Source: Rhodoglobus sp. (GTDB taxonomy: Bacteria > Actinomycetota > Actinomycetes > Actinomycetales > Microbacteriaceae). From it: DNA of 64,000 nucleotides. How positions within the stretch are numbered: the first letter of the stretch is position 1; each line of letters begins with the position of its first letter. A program made the translations under genes and the position numbers. Of this stretch, positions 15,204 to 23,874 are shown one piece after another. The notes under the pieces were generated by a model that worked only from the letters and a program-made list of their open reading frames with translations, was not told the DNA's origin and made no database searches. The stretch is taken from assembly GCA_025463605.1 (NCBI GenBank), contig JAODAV010000031.1:62001-126000 (forward strand). Reading direction: 5' to 3'.

Positions 15204-15946
15204 TGGCCGATCCCATCGGGGAGCTGGTGCTGGGGGGCAACCTCCTCATCGCGATTCCCATAGCGATCCTCGCCGGGCTCGTGTCGTTCGCATCGCCGTG
15301 CGTGCTGCCGCTCGTTCCGAGCTACCTCGCCTACGTGGGCGGTTTCACCGGCACCCCCGAGCAGAAGGGGCGGGGCCGGTTGCTGCTCGGCGTTGCCCTG
15401 TTCATCCTCGGGTTCAGCGTCGTCTTCGTGACCTTCGGCATCCTGTTCGGCACGGCGGGGCTGCTGTTGCGGCCGTGGCTCGACCTCATCCTGCGCATCG
15501 CCGGGGTTGTCGTCATCCTCATGGGTCTCGTATTCATCGGGCAAGTCACAGTCATGCAGCGCACGATCCGGCCCGGATGGCGCGTGGCGACCGGTCTCGG
15601 GGGCGCACCGTTGCTCGGGATCGTGTTCGCCCTCGGCTGGGCGCCCTGCATCGGCCCCACCCTCACCGCGGTCTACACGATCGCCCTCGACGGCAGCGAC
15701 CCGCTGCGGGGAGCGCTGCTCGGCATCGCGTACTGCATCGGCCTCGGCATCCCCTTTCTGCTCGTCGCCCTGGGCCTCGGCTGGGTTACCGGTTCGGTCG
15801 CGTGGCTGAAGCGGCACATCCGGGTGATCAACATCGTGGGTGGCGCGATGCTCGTCGCGATCGGCATGCTCATGGTGTCGGGCCTGTGGCGTGCGTTCAT
15901 CTCCGGTCTCGGGACGGTGATCAGTGGTTTCGCCCCCGCGATCTGA
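15203..15946 (+). CDS. ccdA: Cytochrome c biogenesis protein CcdA
   Basis: Passes electrons from cytoplasmic thioredoxin across the membrane to ResA. 247 residues, six predicted transmembrane helices, with the two redox cysteines in VSFASPCVLPLVPSYLAYVG and LGWAPCIGPTLTAVY. GTG start overlaps the resA stop by one base. Confidence 0.95.
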   Translation: MADPIGELVLGGNLLIAIPIAILAGLVSFASPCVLPLVPSYLAYVGGFTGTPEQKGRGRLLLGVALFILGFSVVFVTFGILFGTAGLLLRPWLDLILRIAGVVVILMGLVFIGQVTVMQRTIRPGWRVATGLGGAPLLGIVFALGWAPCIGPTLTAVYTIALDGSDPLRGALLGIAYCIGLGIPFLLVALGLGWVTGSVAWLKRHIRVINIVGGAMLVAIGMLMVSGLWRAFISGLGTVISGFAPAI

Positions 15947-17543
15947 CGTCGGAGGTGCCGATGCGACCCGTCCGTCGGGGCACGTGGACGCTCCCGAGCC
16001 CGAGAAGGGCGGCATCACCCAGCCGCGGCTCGACTTCGTCGGCTACCTGAGGTTCTTCTGGCGCCAGCTCACGAGCATGCGCACGGCGCTCTTCCTGCTG
16101 CTTCTGCTGGCAATCGCGGCGATCCCCGGCTCGCTCGTGCCGCAAGTCACCTCCGACCCCAACGGCGTGATCGCGTACAAGCGCGACAACCCGGGCATCG
16201 CGCCCGTACTCGAAAACCTGCAGGTGTTCACCACATACTCGTCGGTGTGGTTCTCGGCGATCTACCTGCTTCTGTTCGTGTCGCTCATCGGCTGCGTCAT
16301 CCCCCGCACCAAGCATCACCTCGACGCACTTCGCGTTCGTCCGCCCAAGACGCCGGCGCGCCTCGAGCGCCTCGAGGGCTTCACGACGCGCCCGTCGACG
16401 GTGGATGCCCCCGCCGCGGTGGCTTCCGCCGAGAAGCTGCTGCGCGGCCTGCACTACCGGGTGCAGGTCTATGGGGATTCGGTGAGCGCGGAGCGGGGCT
16501 ACCTGCGGGAGACCGGAAACCTCGTATTCCACGTCGCACTCATCGGCGTGCTCGTGACCGTGGGCGTTGGCGGTGGTTTCGGCTACACCGGGCAGCGCGT
16601 CGTCGTCGAGGGCTACGCGTTCAACAATTCGCTCTCGAGCTACGACTCGTTCAACCCCGGCCGCTTCTTCACGGATTCCGCCCTCGAGCCGTACTCGATC
16701 GCGCTCGACGACTTCGAGGCGACGTACGAGGAGAGCAACCTCGACGCGCTCGGGCAGGCCATCGACTTCACGGCGCAAGTGACGACGACCATGCGGGGCG
16801 AGCAGCCGCGCGAGCAGGACATCAAGGTCAACACTCCGCTCGAAATTGGCGGCACGCAGGTCTACCTCCTCGGCAACGGGTACGCCCCGGTCGTGATCGT
16901 GCGCGATGCCGACGGTGAGGTCGTGTTCAACCAGCCGACGCCGTTCCTTCCGACGGATGCGAACCTCACGAGCTTCGGCATCCTCAAGATTCCGGATGGA
17001 CTTGCCGAGCAGGTGGGCATGATCGGCGCTCTCTACCCTTCGACGGCGGAACTCACGAGCGGCGCACTCACCTCCAACTACCCGGATCTCATCAACCCGA
17101 CCCTCACGCTTGAGGTGTACACCGGCGATCTCGGTCTCGACAACGGTGTGGGCAGCAACGCCTACGCGCTCAACACCGACGAACTCACGCAGGTCGCGGG
17201 CCGGAACGCGCCCGAACCGACCATCAAACTGGGGCTCGGCGACCGCATCGAGCTGCCGAACGGTCTCGGCAGCATCGAGCTCGCTGCGATCCCGCGTTTC
17301 GCCTCGCTCGACGTTCACCACGACCCCGCCCAGGGGTGGGTGCTCCTGTTCGCGATTCTCGTGGTGGCCGGGCTCGTCACGAGCCTGTTCGTGCCGCGGC
17401 GCCGAGTGTGGGTGAAAGCCGTCACGAACAAGGACGGCACCGTGACTCTCGAGTACTCGGGGCTCGCCCGCGGCGACGACCCCGCTCTCGAGGCCGCCGT
17501 GGCGGACATCGCCGACCGGCATTCCCCATCTCCGAAGGCTTAG
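15924..17543 (+). CDS. resB: Cytochrome c biogenesis protein ResB (Ccs1)
   Basis: Haem delivery/ligation subunit of System II cytochrome c synthetase. 539 residues: hydrophilic N-terminus, helices at about 55-75 and 108-128, a third near 200, a large extracytoplasmic domain, and a final helix near 465-485 (WVLLFAILVVAGLVTSLFVP). RFFWRQLTSMRTALFLLLLL is the typical ResB opening. GTG start overlaps ccdA by 23 bases. Confidence 0.94.
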   Translation: MVSPPRSDVGGADATRPSGHVDAPEPEKGGITQPRLDFVGYLRFFWRQLTSMRTALFLLLLLAIAAIPGSLVPQVTSDPNGVIAYKRDNPGIAPVLENLQVFTTYSSVWFSAIYLLLFVSLIGCVIPRTKHHLDALRVRPPKTPARLERLEGFTTRPSTVDAPAAVASAEKLLRGLHYRVQVYGDSVSAERGYLRETGNLVFHVALIGVLVTVGVGGGFGYTGQRVVVEGYAFNNSLSSYDSFNPGRFFTDSALEPYSIALDDFEATYEESNLDALGQAIDFTAQVTTTMRGEQPREQDIKVNTPLEIGGTQVYLLGNGYAPVVIVRDADGEVVFNQPTPFLPTDANLTSFGILKIPDGLAEQVGMIGALYPSTAELTSGALTSNYPDLINPTLTLEVYTGDLGLDNGVGSNAYALNTDELTQVAGRNAPEPTIKLGLGDRIELPNGLGSIELAAIPRFASLDVHHDPAQGWVLLFAILVVAGLVTSLFVPRRRVWVKAVTNKDGTVTLEYSGLARGDDPALEAAVADIADRHSPSPKA

Positions 17544-17546
17544 GGT
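17541..17546 (+). promoter_or_regulatory. Possible internal -10 box for ccsB
   Basis: TAGGGT overlaps the resB stop codon and ends 6 bases before GTG 17553; ccsB may have its own leaderless transcript besides operon read-through. Confidence 0.4.
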
Positions 17547-17552
17547 ATATCC

Positions 17553-18503
17553 GTGACTGAGACCCTCGTGTCGTATTCCCTCGTCGCCGTCTACTCGGCC
17601 ATGGCCATCTACGTCCTCGCTTTCGTGCTCTTCACGCTCGACCTCGCTCGCCGCTCCTCTCCCGCGCCCGCGCGCGTCGAGACGTCGGTGGAGGCATCCT
17701 CAGGGTCCACTCGCCTGCTGGAGAGAGTGACGACGGATGCCCCCGCCGATACGAAGGGACCGCGATACCTTCGCGCGGCAGTCGCACTCACGGTGATCGG
17801 ATGGGTGCTCCACGTGGCGGCGGCCGTGCTGCGCGGTGCCGCCGCCGGGCGTGTGCCGTGGGCCAACATGTTCGAGTTCACCCTCACGGCGACGGCGATC
17901 ATCGTCGGTGTGTTCCTGGCGGTTCAGTTCTGGCAGGACCTGCGTTTCGTGGGTGCCTTCGTCGTCGGGTTCGTACTCATCGCACTCGGCGTCGCGACCG
18001 TCAACTTCTACGTCGACGTCGTGCCGCTGCCGCCGGCCCTGCAGTCGGCGTGGCTCGTCATCCACGTGTTCGTCGCGTCGCTCGGCACGGCGTTCTTCGC
18101 CCTCGGTGCGGCGATCTCGGTCGTGCAGTTGCTGCAGGCCAGGCGGGCGGCTGGTCGGGCGGCCGGCCTGAGATTCCTCGACACGCTCCCGGCGGCCGAC
18201 AAACTCGAGAATCTCGCCTATCGGGTCACCGTCGTGGGCTTCGTGTTCTGGACTTTCACGCTCATCGCCGGCGCCGTCTGGGCCGAGCGCGCGTGGGGCC
18301 GCTATTGGGGCTGGGACACGAAGGAGGTCTGGACCTTCATCATCTGGACGATCTTCGCCGGCTACATCCACGCTCGCGCGACGCGAGGATGGCGCGGCTC
18401 CCGCTCGGCGTGGCTCGCGATCATCGGCTTCAGCGCGGTCGTGTTCAACTTCACGATCGTCAACCTGTTCTTCAAGGGGCTGCACACCTACTCGGGCCTG
18501 TAG
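17553..18503 (+). CDS. ccsB: Cytochrome c biogenesis protein CcsB (ResC/CcsA-type)
   Basis: Partner of ResB in haem export and attachment. 316 residues with about eight transmembrane helices and the tryptophan-rich haem-binding signature RYWGWDTKEVWTFIIW (about residues 249-264), plus conserved periplasmic His residues such as LVIHVF. Last gene of the operon. Confidence 0.95.
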   Translation: MTETLVSYSLVAVYSAMAIYVLAFVLFTLDLARRSSPAPARVETSVEASSGSTRLLERVTTDAPADTKGPRYLRAAVALTVIGWVLHVAAAVLRGAAAGRVPWANMFEFTLTATAIIVGVFLAVQFWQDLRFVGAFVVGFVLIALGVATVNFYVDVVPLPPALQSAWLVIHVFVASLGTAFFALGAAISVVQLLQARRAAGRAAGLRFLDTLPAADKLENLAYRVTVVGFVFWTFTLIAGAVWAERAWGRYWGWDTKEVWTFIIWTIFAGYIHARATRGWRGSRSAWLAIIGFSAVVFNFTIVNLFFKGLHTYSGL

Positions 18504-18538
18504 CGGCCCGCCATCCCCGCTGCCGCCCCCGCCGCAAG

Positions 18539-18619
18539 GTCCCGGCCGCCCACCCCGGCCGCCGTGTCCCGGCCGCCCACCCCGGCCGCCGTGTCCCGGC
18601 CCCCCACCTCGGCCGCCCA
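18539..18619. repeat. 27-bp GC-rich tandem repeat, three copies
   Basis: The unit begins GTCCCGGCCGCCCACCCCGG and repeats at 18539, 18566 and 18593, the third copy with several changes. It fills the 209-base gap between the convergent ccsB and menC stops; no gene seen there. Confidence 0.85.
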
Positions 18620-18712
18620 CCCCCAGCGACGGACCGGTTTCTCGTGGCACGGCGTGTCGGGCACAAGACCCGGCGTGTTGTGCCGGTCGTCCGTCGCCGG
18701 GGTCGGCGAGAG

Positions 18713-19693
18713 CTACTCAGCCAGCAGGGCGTGGCAGCGGCGCAGCCGATCGATCCACCAGTCGCGGCGCTCGGGCGGCGCCGCGTGGGTCACGAGCAGG
18801 TGATCGGTGGGCACGACACGGCGAACCTCGAGGCGACCGTCGGCCGGGATGAGCGGCTCGTCGGTCACGTCCGCCGCGAGCAGCGACGCGGTCGCGAGGC
18901 CGCAGTCGAACTCGAGCCGCTCGATTGCTCCTGCCAGGTGCAGCCCCATCGAGATGCCGACCGAGGTATCGAGCGCGCTCGAGACGACAACGGGGAGGCC
19001 CGCATCCGCAACGATCTGGAGCGCCGCCGCGATGCCGCCGAGCGGCTGGGCCTTGATCACGAGAATGTCGGCGGCCTCGTGCCGCGCGACCCGAAGCGGA
19101 TCCTCGGCCTTCCGCACGCTCTCGTCTGCCGCGATCGGAATGCCCATGTACTTCACGCGCTGGCGGATCTCCCACAGCTCATCGACGCTTGCGCACGGCT
19201 GCTCGACGTACTCGAGGTCGAACGCCGCGAGAGCGTGGATCGCGCGCTCTGCTTCGTCGACGGTCCACGCCCCGTTAGCGTCGATCCGGATGCGTCCGTC
19301 CGGTCCGAGGTGACGGCGCACCGCCTCGACGCGCGCCGCGTCATCCGCGAGGGTCTGCCCGGCTTCGGCGACTTTGACTTTGGCGGTGCGGCATCCGGGA
19401 AAGCGGTCGAGCACCGAGGGCACGGCTGAGGCGGCGACCGCGGGAACTGTCGCGTTCACGCGCACGATCTCGCGCAGCACGGGGGGTTGCGCACCCCACC
19501 CGAAGTGGATCGCGGCGGCGAGCCACGTGGATGCCTCGTCGTCGCCGTACTCCGTGAACGGTGAGAATTCGGTCCAGCCGGCGGGGCCTTCGAACAGCAT
19601 GGCCTCGCGGATGTCGATGCTCCGGAACCGCGAGACGAGAGGGAGGGCCACGACTCGCGCCGTGCCGATCAGGTCGTCGATCGAGGGATGCAT
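18713..19693 (-). CDS. menC: o-Succinylbenzoate synthase
   Basis: Enolase-superfamily dehydration of SHCHC to o-succinylbenzoate in menaquinone synthesis. 326 residues. Catalytic Lys in AKVKVAE, metal ligands in RIRIDANGAW, DLEYVEQPC and IPIAADES, second Lys in DILVIKAQPLGG, as in actinobacterial MenC. Start ATG 19693 is supported by a CAGACT box at 19700-19705; the upstream extension is non-conserved. Confidence 0.94.
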   Translation of the reverse strand: MHPSIDDLIGTARVVALPLVSRFRSIDIREAMLFEGPAGWTEFSPFTEYGDDEASTWLAAAIHFGWGAQPPVLREIVRVNATVPAVAASAVPSVLDRFPGCRTAKVKVAEAGQTLADDAARVEAVRRHLGPDGRIRIDANGAWTVDEAERAIHALAAFDLEYVEQPCASVDELWEIRQRVKYMGIPIAADESVRKAEDPLRVARHEAADILVIKAQPLGGIAAALQIVADAGLPVVVSSALDTSVGISMGLHLAGAIERLEFDCGLATASLLAADVTDEPLIPADGRLEVRRVVPTDHLLVTHAAPPERRDWWIDRLRRCHALLAE

Positions 19694-19699
19694 GGTGCC

Positions 19700-19705
19700 A
19701 GTCTG
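19700..19705 (-). promoter_or_regulatory. Leaderless -10 box for menC
   Basis: CAGACT on the minus strand, 6 bases before the ATG. Confidence 0.4.
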
Positions 19706-19722
19706 GCAAGTTCCTTGTCGGT

Positions 19723-19728
19723 TAGGGT
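19723..19728 (+). promoter_or_regulatory. Leaderless -10 box for membrane protein gene
   Basis: TAGGGT, 6 bases before GTG 19735. Confidence 0.5.
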
Positions 19729-19734
19729 GATTCC

Positions 19735-20157
19735 GTGACGGAACCCGGCCCACTCGAGCGCCTGCCGACGAAAGTCGTGCCCTATGTCGTCACGGGCTAC
19801 GCCGAGGAGGAGGTCGCGGAGGAGCCCCCCGTCGACCAGCCGCCCGAGCCCGAAGAGCAGCCCGTGCGAAAGAGGGGGCCGCTGCTCGGGCTCATCGCCC
19901 TTGGCCTTGCAGTACTCACAGTGGTCGCCCACGTGGTCGCCATTGTGATCGCATCCGGCAACGACTTCGTGCCTGCCACCATCGCCGGTTACGTGGCAAT
20001 CGGCCTCTCGGTGGCGAGCGTGCTCGCGGGGGCGCTCGCCGTCATCCTGCGCCTGGGCCGCCCGTGGGGGATCATCGCGATAGTTCTCGGAGTGATCGCG
20101 AACCCGTTCCTGTTGCTCGTGGTGCTGCGCTTCGTTGGCGAGCTCGTCGCGCGATGA
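19735..20157 (+). CDS. Small membrane protein with acidic N-terminal tail
   Basis: 140 residues: a Glu/Pro-rich cytoplasmic tail to about residue 48, then three hydrophobic helices (about 50-72, 78-103, 107-135). No catalytic motif. Lies between menC and menB; resembles DUF4190-like proteins only in general layout. Function unknown. Confidence 0.75.
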   Translation: MTEPGPLERLPTKVVPYVVTGYAEEEVAEEPPVDQPPEPEEQPVRKRGPLLGLIALGLAVLTVVAHVVAIVIASGNDFVPATIAGYVAIGLSVASVLAGALAVILRLGRPWGIIAIVLGVIANPFLLLVVLRFVGELVAR

Positions 20158-20189
20158 GTGCGAGCCCCTGCCGCGCGGATCGCCGTCGT

Positions 20190-20195
20190 TAGGCT
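20190..20195 (+). promoter_or_regulatory. Leaderless -10 box for menB
   Basis: TAGGCT, 6 bases before the menB ATG. Confidence 0.5.
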
Positions 20196-20201
20196 GGAGC
20201 C

Positions 20202-21089
20202 ATGGCACAGGTCTCCGAACTCTTCGATGCGACGCTCTGGCGCGAGGTCGACGGCTTCACCGACCTGACCGACATCACGTATCACCTCGACACCTCGGGC
20301 CGAGTCGCGCGCATCGCGTTCGACCGACCGGAGGTGCGCAACGCGTTCCGCCCCCACACCGTCGACGAGCTGTACCGCGCGCTCGATGACGCGCGCCAGA
20401 ACCCCGCGGTCGGAGTCGTGCTCATCACCGGCAATGGGCCAAGCGAGAAAGACGGCGGCTGGGCCTTCTGTTCGGGGGGCGACCAGCGCATCCGGGGCCG
20501 CGACGGGTACCAGTACTCTGACGGAACCTCCTCCACTGGCCGACTCCACATCCTTGAAGTGCAGCGCCTCATCCGTTTCATGCCCAAGGTCGTCATCGCC
20601 GTGATCCCCGGATGGGCCGCCGGGGGCGGGCACTCACTGCACGTGGTGTGCGACCTCTCCATCGCGAGCGCAGAGCACGCGAGATTCAAGCAGACGGATG
20701 CCGACGTCGGCTCGTTCGACGCCGGTTACGGCAGCGCCTACTTCGCTCGCCAGGTGGGGCAGAAGTTCGCGCGGGAGGTCTTCTTCCTCGCCCGCGAGTA
20801 CGACGCGGCTCGCGCTCTCGAGGCGGGCGCGATCAACGCGGCCGTTCCGCACGCCGACCTGGAGAAAGTCGCGTACGAGTGGGCGGAGGAGATCCTCGGC
20901 AAGTCGCCCACCGCCATCCGCATGCTCAAGTTCGCCTTCAACGCCGTCGACGACGGCCTTGTCGGGCAGCAGGTGTTCGCGGGGGAGGCCACTCGCCTCG
21001 CCTACGGCACCGACGAGGCGGTCGAGGGCCGGGACGCGTTCCTCGAGAAGCGCAAACCCGACTGGGCGCCGTACCCGTGGCAGTTCTGA
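20202..21089 (+). CDS. menB: 1,4-Dihydroxy-2-naphthoyl-CoA synthase
   Basis: Crotonase-fold ring closure of o-succinylbenzoyl-CoA. 295 residues. Oxyanion-hole segments FCSGGDQRIRG and PGWAAGGGHSLHVVCDLSIA, the DVGSFDAGYGSAYFARQVG block and the C-terminal KRKPDWAPYPW are diagnostic of MenB. Confidence 0.97.
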   Translation: MAQVSELFDATLWREVDGFTDLTDITYHLDTSGRVARIAFDRPEVRNAFRPHTVDELYRALDDARQNPAVGVVLITGNGPSEKDGGWAFCSGGDQRIRGRDGYQYSDGTSSTGRLHILEVQRLIRFMPKVVIAVIPGWAAGGGHSLHVVCDLSIASAEHARFKQTDADVGSFDAGYGSAYFARQVGQKFAREVFFLAREYDAARALEAGAINAAVPHADLEKVAYEWAEEILGKSPTAIRMLKFAFNAVDDGLVGQQVFAGEATRLAYGTDEAVEGRDAFLEKRKPDWAPYPWQF

Positions 21090-21090
21090 C

Positions 21091-22203
21091 GTGACGCGCC
21101 CGCTCGCTGTCGTCGACGCGGCGGACACGGCCGGGGTGTTCGCGGCGCTGCGTTCGGCACTCACCGCAGACGGACCCGCCGTTCTGCCGCACGCCCATCC
21201 GGAGGCTGTGGCTGCGCCGGAGACCGTGGACCAACGCATCGCCCTCGTGGTCGAGACGAGTGGCTCGACCGGCAAACCCAAGCGCGTCGCCCTGAGCGCG
21301 GATGCCGTGCTCGCGAGCGCAGCGGCATCGGATGCGGCACTCGGCGGCCCCGGCCAGTGGTTGCTCGCCCTTCCGCTCACCTACATCGCGGCAATCAACG
21401 TGCTCGTGCGATCGATCGCCTCCGGCACGGAACCGGTGGTCATGGATGCCGAGCAGTTCACTGCGGAACGATTCGCGGATGCCGCTGCCGCTCTCGGCGC
21501 ACCCATGCGGTTCACGTCGCTCGTTCCCGCCCAACTCGCGAGGCTCATCGACGCGGATGCCGCACTCGAGACCCTGCGCCGCTTCGACCGCATCCTCGTC
21601 GGCGGGCAGGCCATGCCCCTCGATCTCGCCGCGAAAGCGCTCGAGCTCGGCCTCAACGTCACGCGCACCTACGGTTCGAGCGAGACGTGCGGCGGATGCG
21701 TGTGGGATGGCGTGCCGATCGGCTCGACCGAGGTGCGCATCACCGACGGGCGCATCGAACTCGCGACGAGTTCGCTCGCGGAGGGCTACCTCGACGACGC
21801 GCGCCGCACGGCGTTCGCGTTCCGCGAGCACGACGGCAAGCGCTGGTACCTCACCGACGACACGGGGGAGATCGTCGACGGTGTGCTGCGGGTCACGGGC
21901 CGGGTCGACGACGTGATCGTGTCGGGCGGCGTCAAGATATCTCTCGCCGAGGTCGAGCTCGCGGTGCGCACGCTGCCCGGTCTAGGGGAGGCCGTCGTGG
22001 TTGCGGCGCCGCATCCGGAGTGGGGCGAGTCGCCGGTGGTCGTCAGCACGGTGGCACTACCGCTCGAGGTGCTGCGGGAGGCGATTTCTGCGCGGCTCGG
22101 TCGCGCCGCGGCTCCTGCGCGAATCGTTCTCGTCGACTCGCTGCCGGTGCTCGCCAACGGCAAGCCAGACCGACTCAGCATCGCCGCGCTCGCGCTTAAG
22201 TAG
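21091..22203 (+). CDS. menE: o-Succinylbenzoate--CoA ligase
   Basis: Activates o-succinylbenzoate to its CoA thioester. 370 residues, the short actinobacterial form. P-loop VVETSGSTGKPKRVALS, adenine motif TRTYGSSETCGGC, hinge/C-domain GRVDDVIVSGGVKISLAEVE and catalytic Lys in LANGKPDR. GTG start one base after the menB stop. Confidence 0.95.
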   Translation: MTRPLAVVDAADTAGVFAALRSALTADGPAVLPHAHPEAVAAPETVDQRIALVVETSGSTGKPKRVALSADAVLASAAASDAALGGPGQWLLALPLTYIAAINVLVRSIASGTEPVVMDAEQFTAERFADAAAALGAPMRFTSLVPAQLARLIDADAALETLRRFDRILVGGQAMPLDLAAKALELGLNVTRTYGSSETCGGCVWDGVPIGSTEVRITDGRIELATSSLAEGYLDDARRTAFAFREHDGKRWYLTDDTGEIVDGVLRVTGRVDDVIVSGGVKISLAEVELAVRTLPGLGEAVVVAAPHPEWGESPVVVSTVALPLEVLREAISARLGRAAAPARIVLVDSLPVLANGKPDRLSIAALALK

Positions 22204-22206
22204 ACT
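22201..22206 (+). promoter_or_regulatory. Possible -10 box for menA
   Basis: TAGACT begins with the menE stop codon and ends 6 bases before GTG 22213. Confidence 0.45.
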
Positions 22207-22212
22207 CCTCCC

Positions 22213-23256
22213 GTGGCAACTCCGAGGAAGCAGCGCATCGACCCCAAGTCCGTTCCCGCCCCGAGCGCGGCGGCCCAGCTGAAGGCCGCGCAGGCGAAGA
22301 AGCCAGGCGCGAATAACAAGCGCAAGAGCGGCCGTCCCGGGCTCCCGCCCGGCGTCGTCACTGTGCGCAAGGCAACTCTCGGCGACTGGATCTCGGCCGC
22401 GCGATTGCAGACCCTCCCGCTCGCGATCGCCCCCGTCGCTCTCGGCACCGCCGCGGCATACGTTCTGCCCCACGAAGACGCCGGCCCTGGCTGGCACTGG
22501 CTGCGCGCTCTGCTGTGCCTCGCGGTTGCGCTCGGACTGCAGATCGGCGTGAACTTCGCCAACGACTACTCGGATGGCATTCGCGGCACCGACAAGCACC
22601 GGGTGGGCCCGAAGCGGCTCACCGCATCCGGCGCAGCCAAGCCGCGCACGGTGCTCATCGTCGCGCTGGTCTTCTTCGCGCTCGCTGCCGCGGCCGGGCT
22701 CATCATCGTCTGGCGCACGCAGCACTGGTGGCTGCTCGCGGTGGGGGCGGCCTGCATTCTTGCGGCCTGGTTCTACACCGGGGGCAAGCGCCCCTACGGC
22801 TACTACGGGCTCGGTGAAGTGTTCGTCTTCGCGTTCTTCGGCATCGTCGCGACCGCGGGCACCCAGTTCGTGCTCGCCGGCACGGTGACCATCGAGGGCT
22901 GGCTCGCGGGAACTGCCGCCGGGCTGTTCGCGTGCGGCGTGCTCATGGTCAATAACATCCGCGACCGCGGGCAGGACAAGCTCGCAGGCAAGCGCACTCT
23001 CGCCGTGCTCATCGGCGACCTGCCTTCGCGCATCGTCTTCGCCGTGCTCGTGCTCGCGCCGTTCGGCATCCTCGCGTTCTTCGCGCTGTTCTACGAGAAC
23101 GCCTACCTGGTCTATTTCGCGCTGCTCGCCGCGGTGCCGGCGGCGGTCATCACTGTCACGGCGAAGACGGCGCCCGAGCTCATCGTGGCGCTGCGCCTCA
23201 CGGCCCTCACGGCGCTCGTCTACGGGCTCGGGCTCGGCTGGGCGATCGCCTTCTAG
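22213..23256 (+). CDS. menA: 1,4-Dihydroxy-2-naphthoate polyprenyltransferase
   Basis: UbiA-family membrane enzyme attaching the isoprenoid tail. 347 residues: basic N-terminal extension (to about 55), then about nine helices. First Asp motif NFANDYSDGIRGTD, second in NNIRDRGQDKLAGKRTLAV. Stop overlaps the convergent gene by four bases. Confidence 0.95.
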   Translation: MATPRKQRIDPKSVPAPSAAAQLKAAQAKKPGANNKRKSGRPGLPPGVVTVRKATLGDWISAARLQTLPLAIAPVALGTAAAYVLPHEDAGPGWHWLRALLCLAVALGLQIGVNFANDYSDGIRGTDKHRVGPKRLTASGAAKPRTVLIVALVFFALAAAAGLIIVWRTQHWWLLAVGAACILAAWFYTGGKRPYGYYGLGEVFVFAFFGIVATAGTQFVLAGTVTIEGWLAGTAAGLFACGVLMVNNIRDRGQDKLAGKRTLAVLIGDLPSRIVFAVLVLAPFGILAFFALFYENAYLVYFALLAAVPAAVITVTAKTAPELIVALRLTALTALVYGLGLGWAIAF

Positions 23257-23486
23257 TCGTCTTCGGCGGCGCTGTCGGCGTCACCCGCGGGGCGCGCGCG
23301 CCGCTCGGCAAGGTCGACGGCGACGGCATCCCTCAGGCGTCCGAAGAAGATGTACGCGACGCACGGTCCGATGACGGCCGCGATGATCGCGGCGAGCCAC
23401 CAGGGCACACCCGCGAAGTACAGCGGGGCGAACACCACGGCGAAAATGCCGATACGGACGAGGCTGTACGCGACCCACGGTTTCAC
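23253..23486 (-). CDS. DUF4229-like small membrane protein
   Basis: 77 residues with two helices (VAYSLVRIGIFAVVFAPLYF and WWLAAIIAAVIGPCVAYIFF) and a charged tail (LRDAVAVDLAERRARPAGDA), matching the actinobacterial DUF4229 layout. GTG start with TACACT 6 bases upstream. Function unknown. Confidence 0.8.
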   Translation of the reverse strand: MKPWVAYSLVRIGIFAVVFAPLYFAGVPWWLAAIIAAVIGPCVAYIFFGRLRDAVAVDLAERRARPAGDADSAAEDD

Positions 23487-23492
23487 GTAGCA

Positions 23493-23498
23493 AGTGTA
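23493..23498 (-). promoter_or_regulatory. Leaderless -10 box for DUF4229 gene
   Basis: TACACT on the minus strand, 6 bases before GTG 23486. Confidence 0.45.
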
Positions 23499-23529
23499 GG
23501 CACGACAGCCGAGGGGCAGAATGCCAGCC

Positions 23530-23535
23530 TAGAAT
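23530..23535 (+). promoter_or_regulatory. Leaderless -10 box for PLDc_N gene
   Basis: TAGAAT, 6 bases before the ATG at 23542. Confidence 0.55.
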
Positions 23536-23541
23536 TGCGAC

Positions 23542-23874
23542 ATGGCCCGCCTGCTCGTCATCCTGCCCTTCGTGGTGCTGGCTCTCGACGTGTTCGCGAT
23601 CGTGGACGTGATTCTCACCGACCAGCGACGCGTGCGGGCCTTGCCGAAGGTCGTGTGGGTCATCCTCATCGTGCTCGTGCCGATCGTGGGAGCCCTGCTG
23701 TGGTTCTTCATCGGCAAGGAGCGGCGCGATCGGGGTGGTGAGCGGCGCACCATCGCACCGGATGACGACCCCGCGTTCCTGCGCAACCTGCGCCGCGACG
23801 AGGAGCATGACGAGCGCATCCGTCGACTGGAGCAGGAACTGGCCGAACTCGACGATGACCCGCCCAAGGACTGA
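23542..23874 (+). CDS. PLDc_N domain membrane protein
   Basis: 110 residues. Two helices with the intervening [18 protein letters not shown] form the phospholipase D-nuclease N-terminal (PLDc_N) module, followed by a charged coiled tail ([20 protein letters not shown]). No HKD catalytic motif. Its end overlaps menD by 20 bases. Confidence 0.85.
   Translation: MARLLVILPFVVLALDVFAIVDVILTDQRRVRALPKVVWVILIVLVPIVGALLWFFIGKERRDRGGERRTIAPDDDPAFLRNLRRDEEHDERIRRLEQELAELDDDPPKD

Noticed and set aside
15921..17522. 533-codon minus-strand open frame
   Set aside because: Complete antisense shadow of resB; His/Arg/Glu-rich composition without motifs.
18539..18619. Possible CRISPR array
   Set aside because: The 27-bp units are contiguous with no spacers; it is a tandem repeat. 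No other array-like pattern seen in the window.
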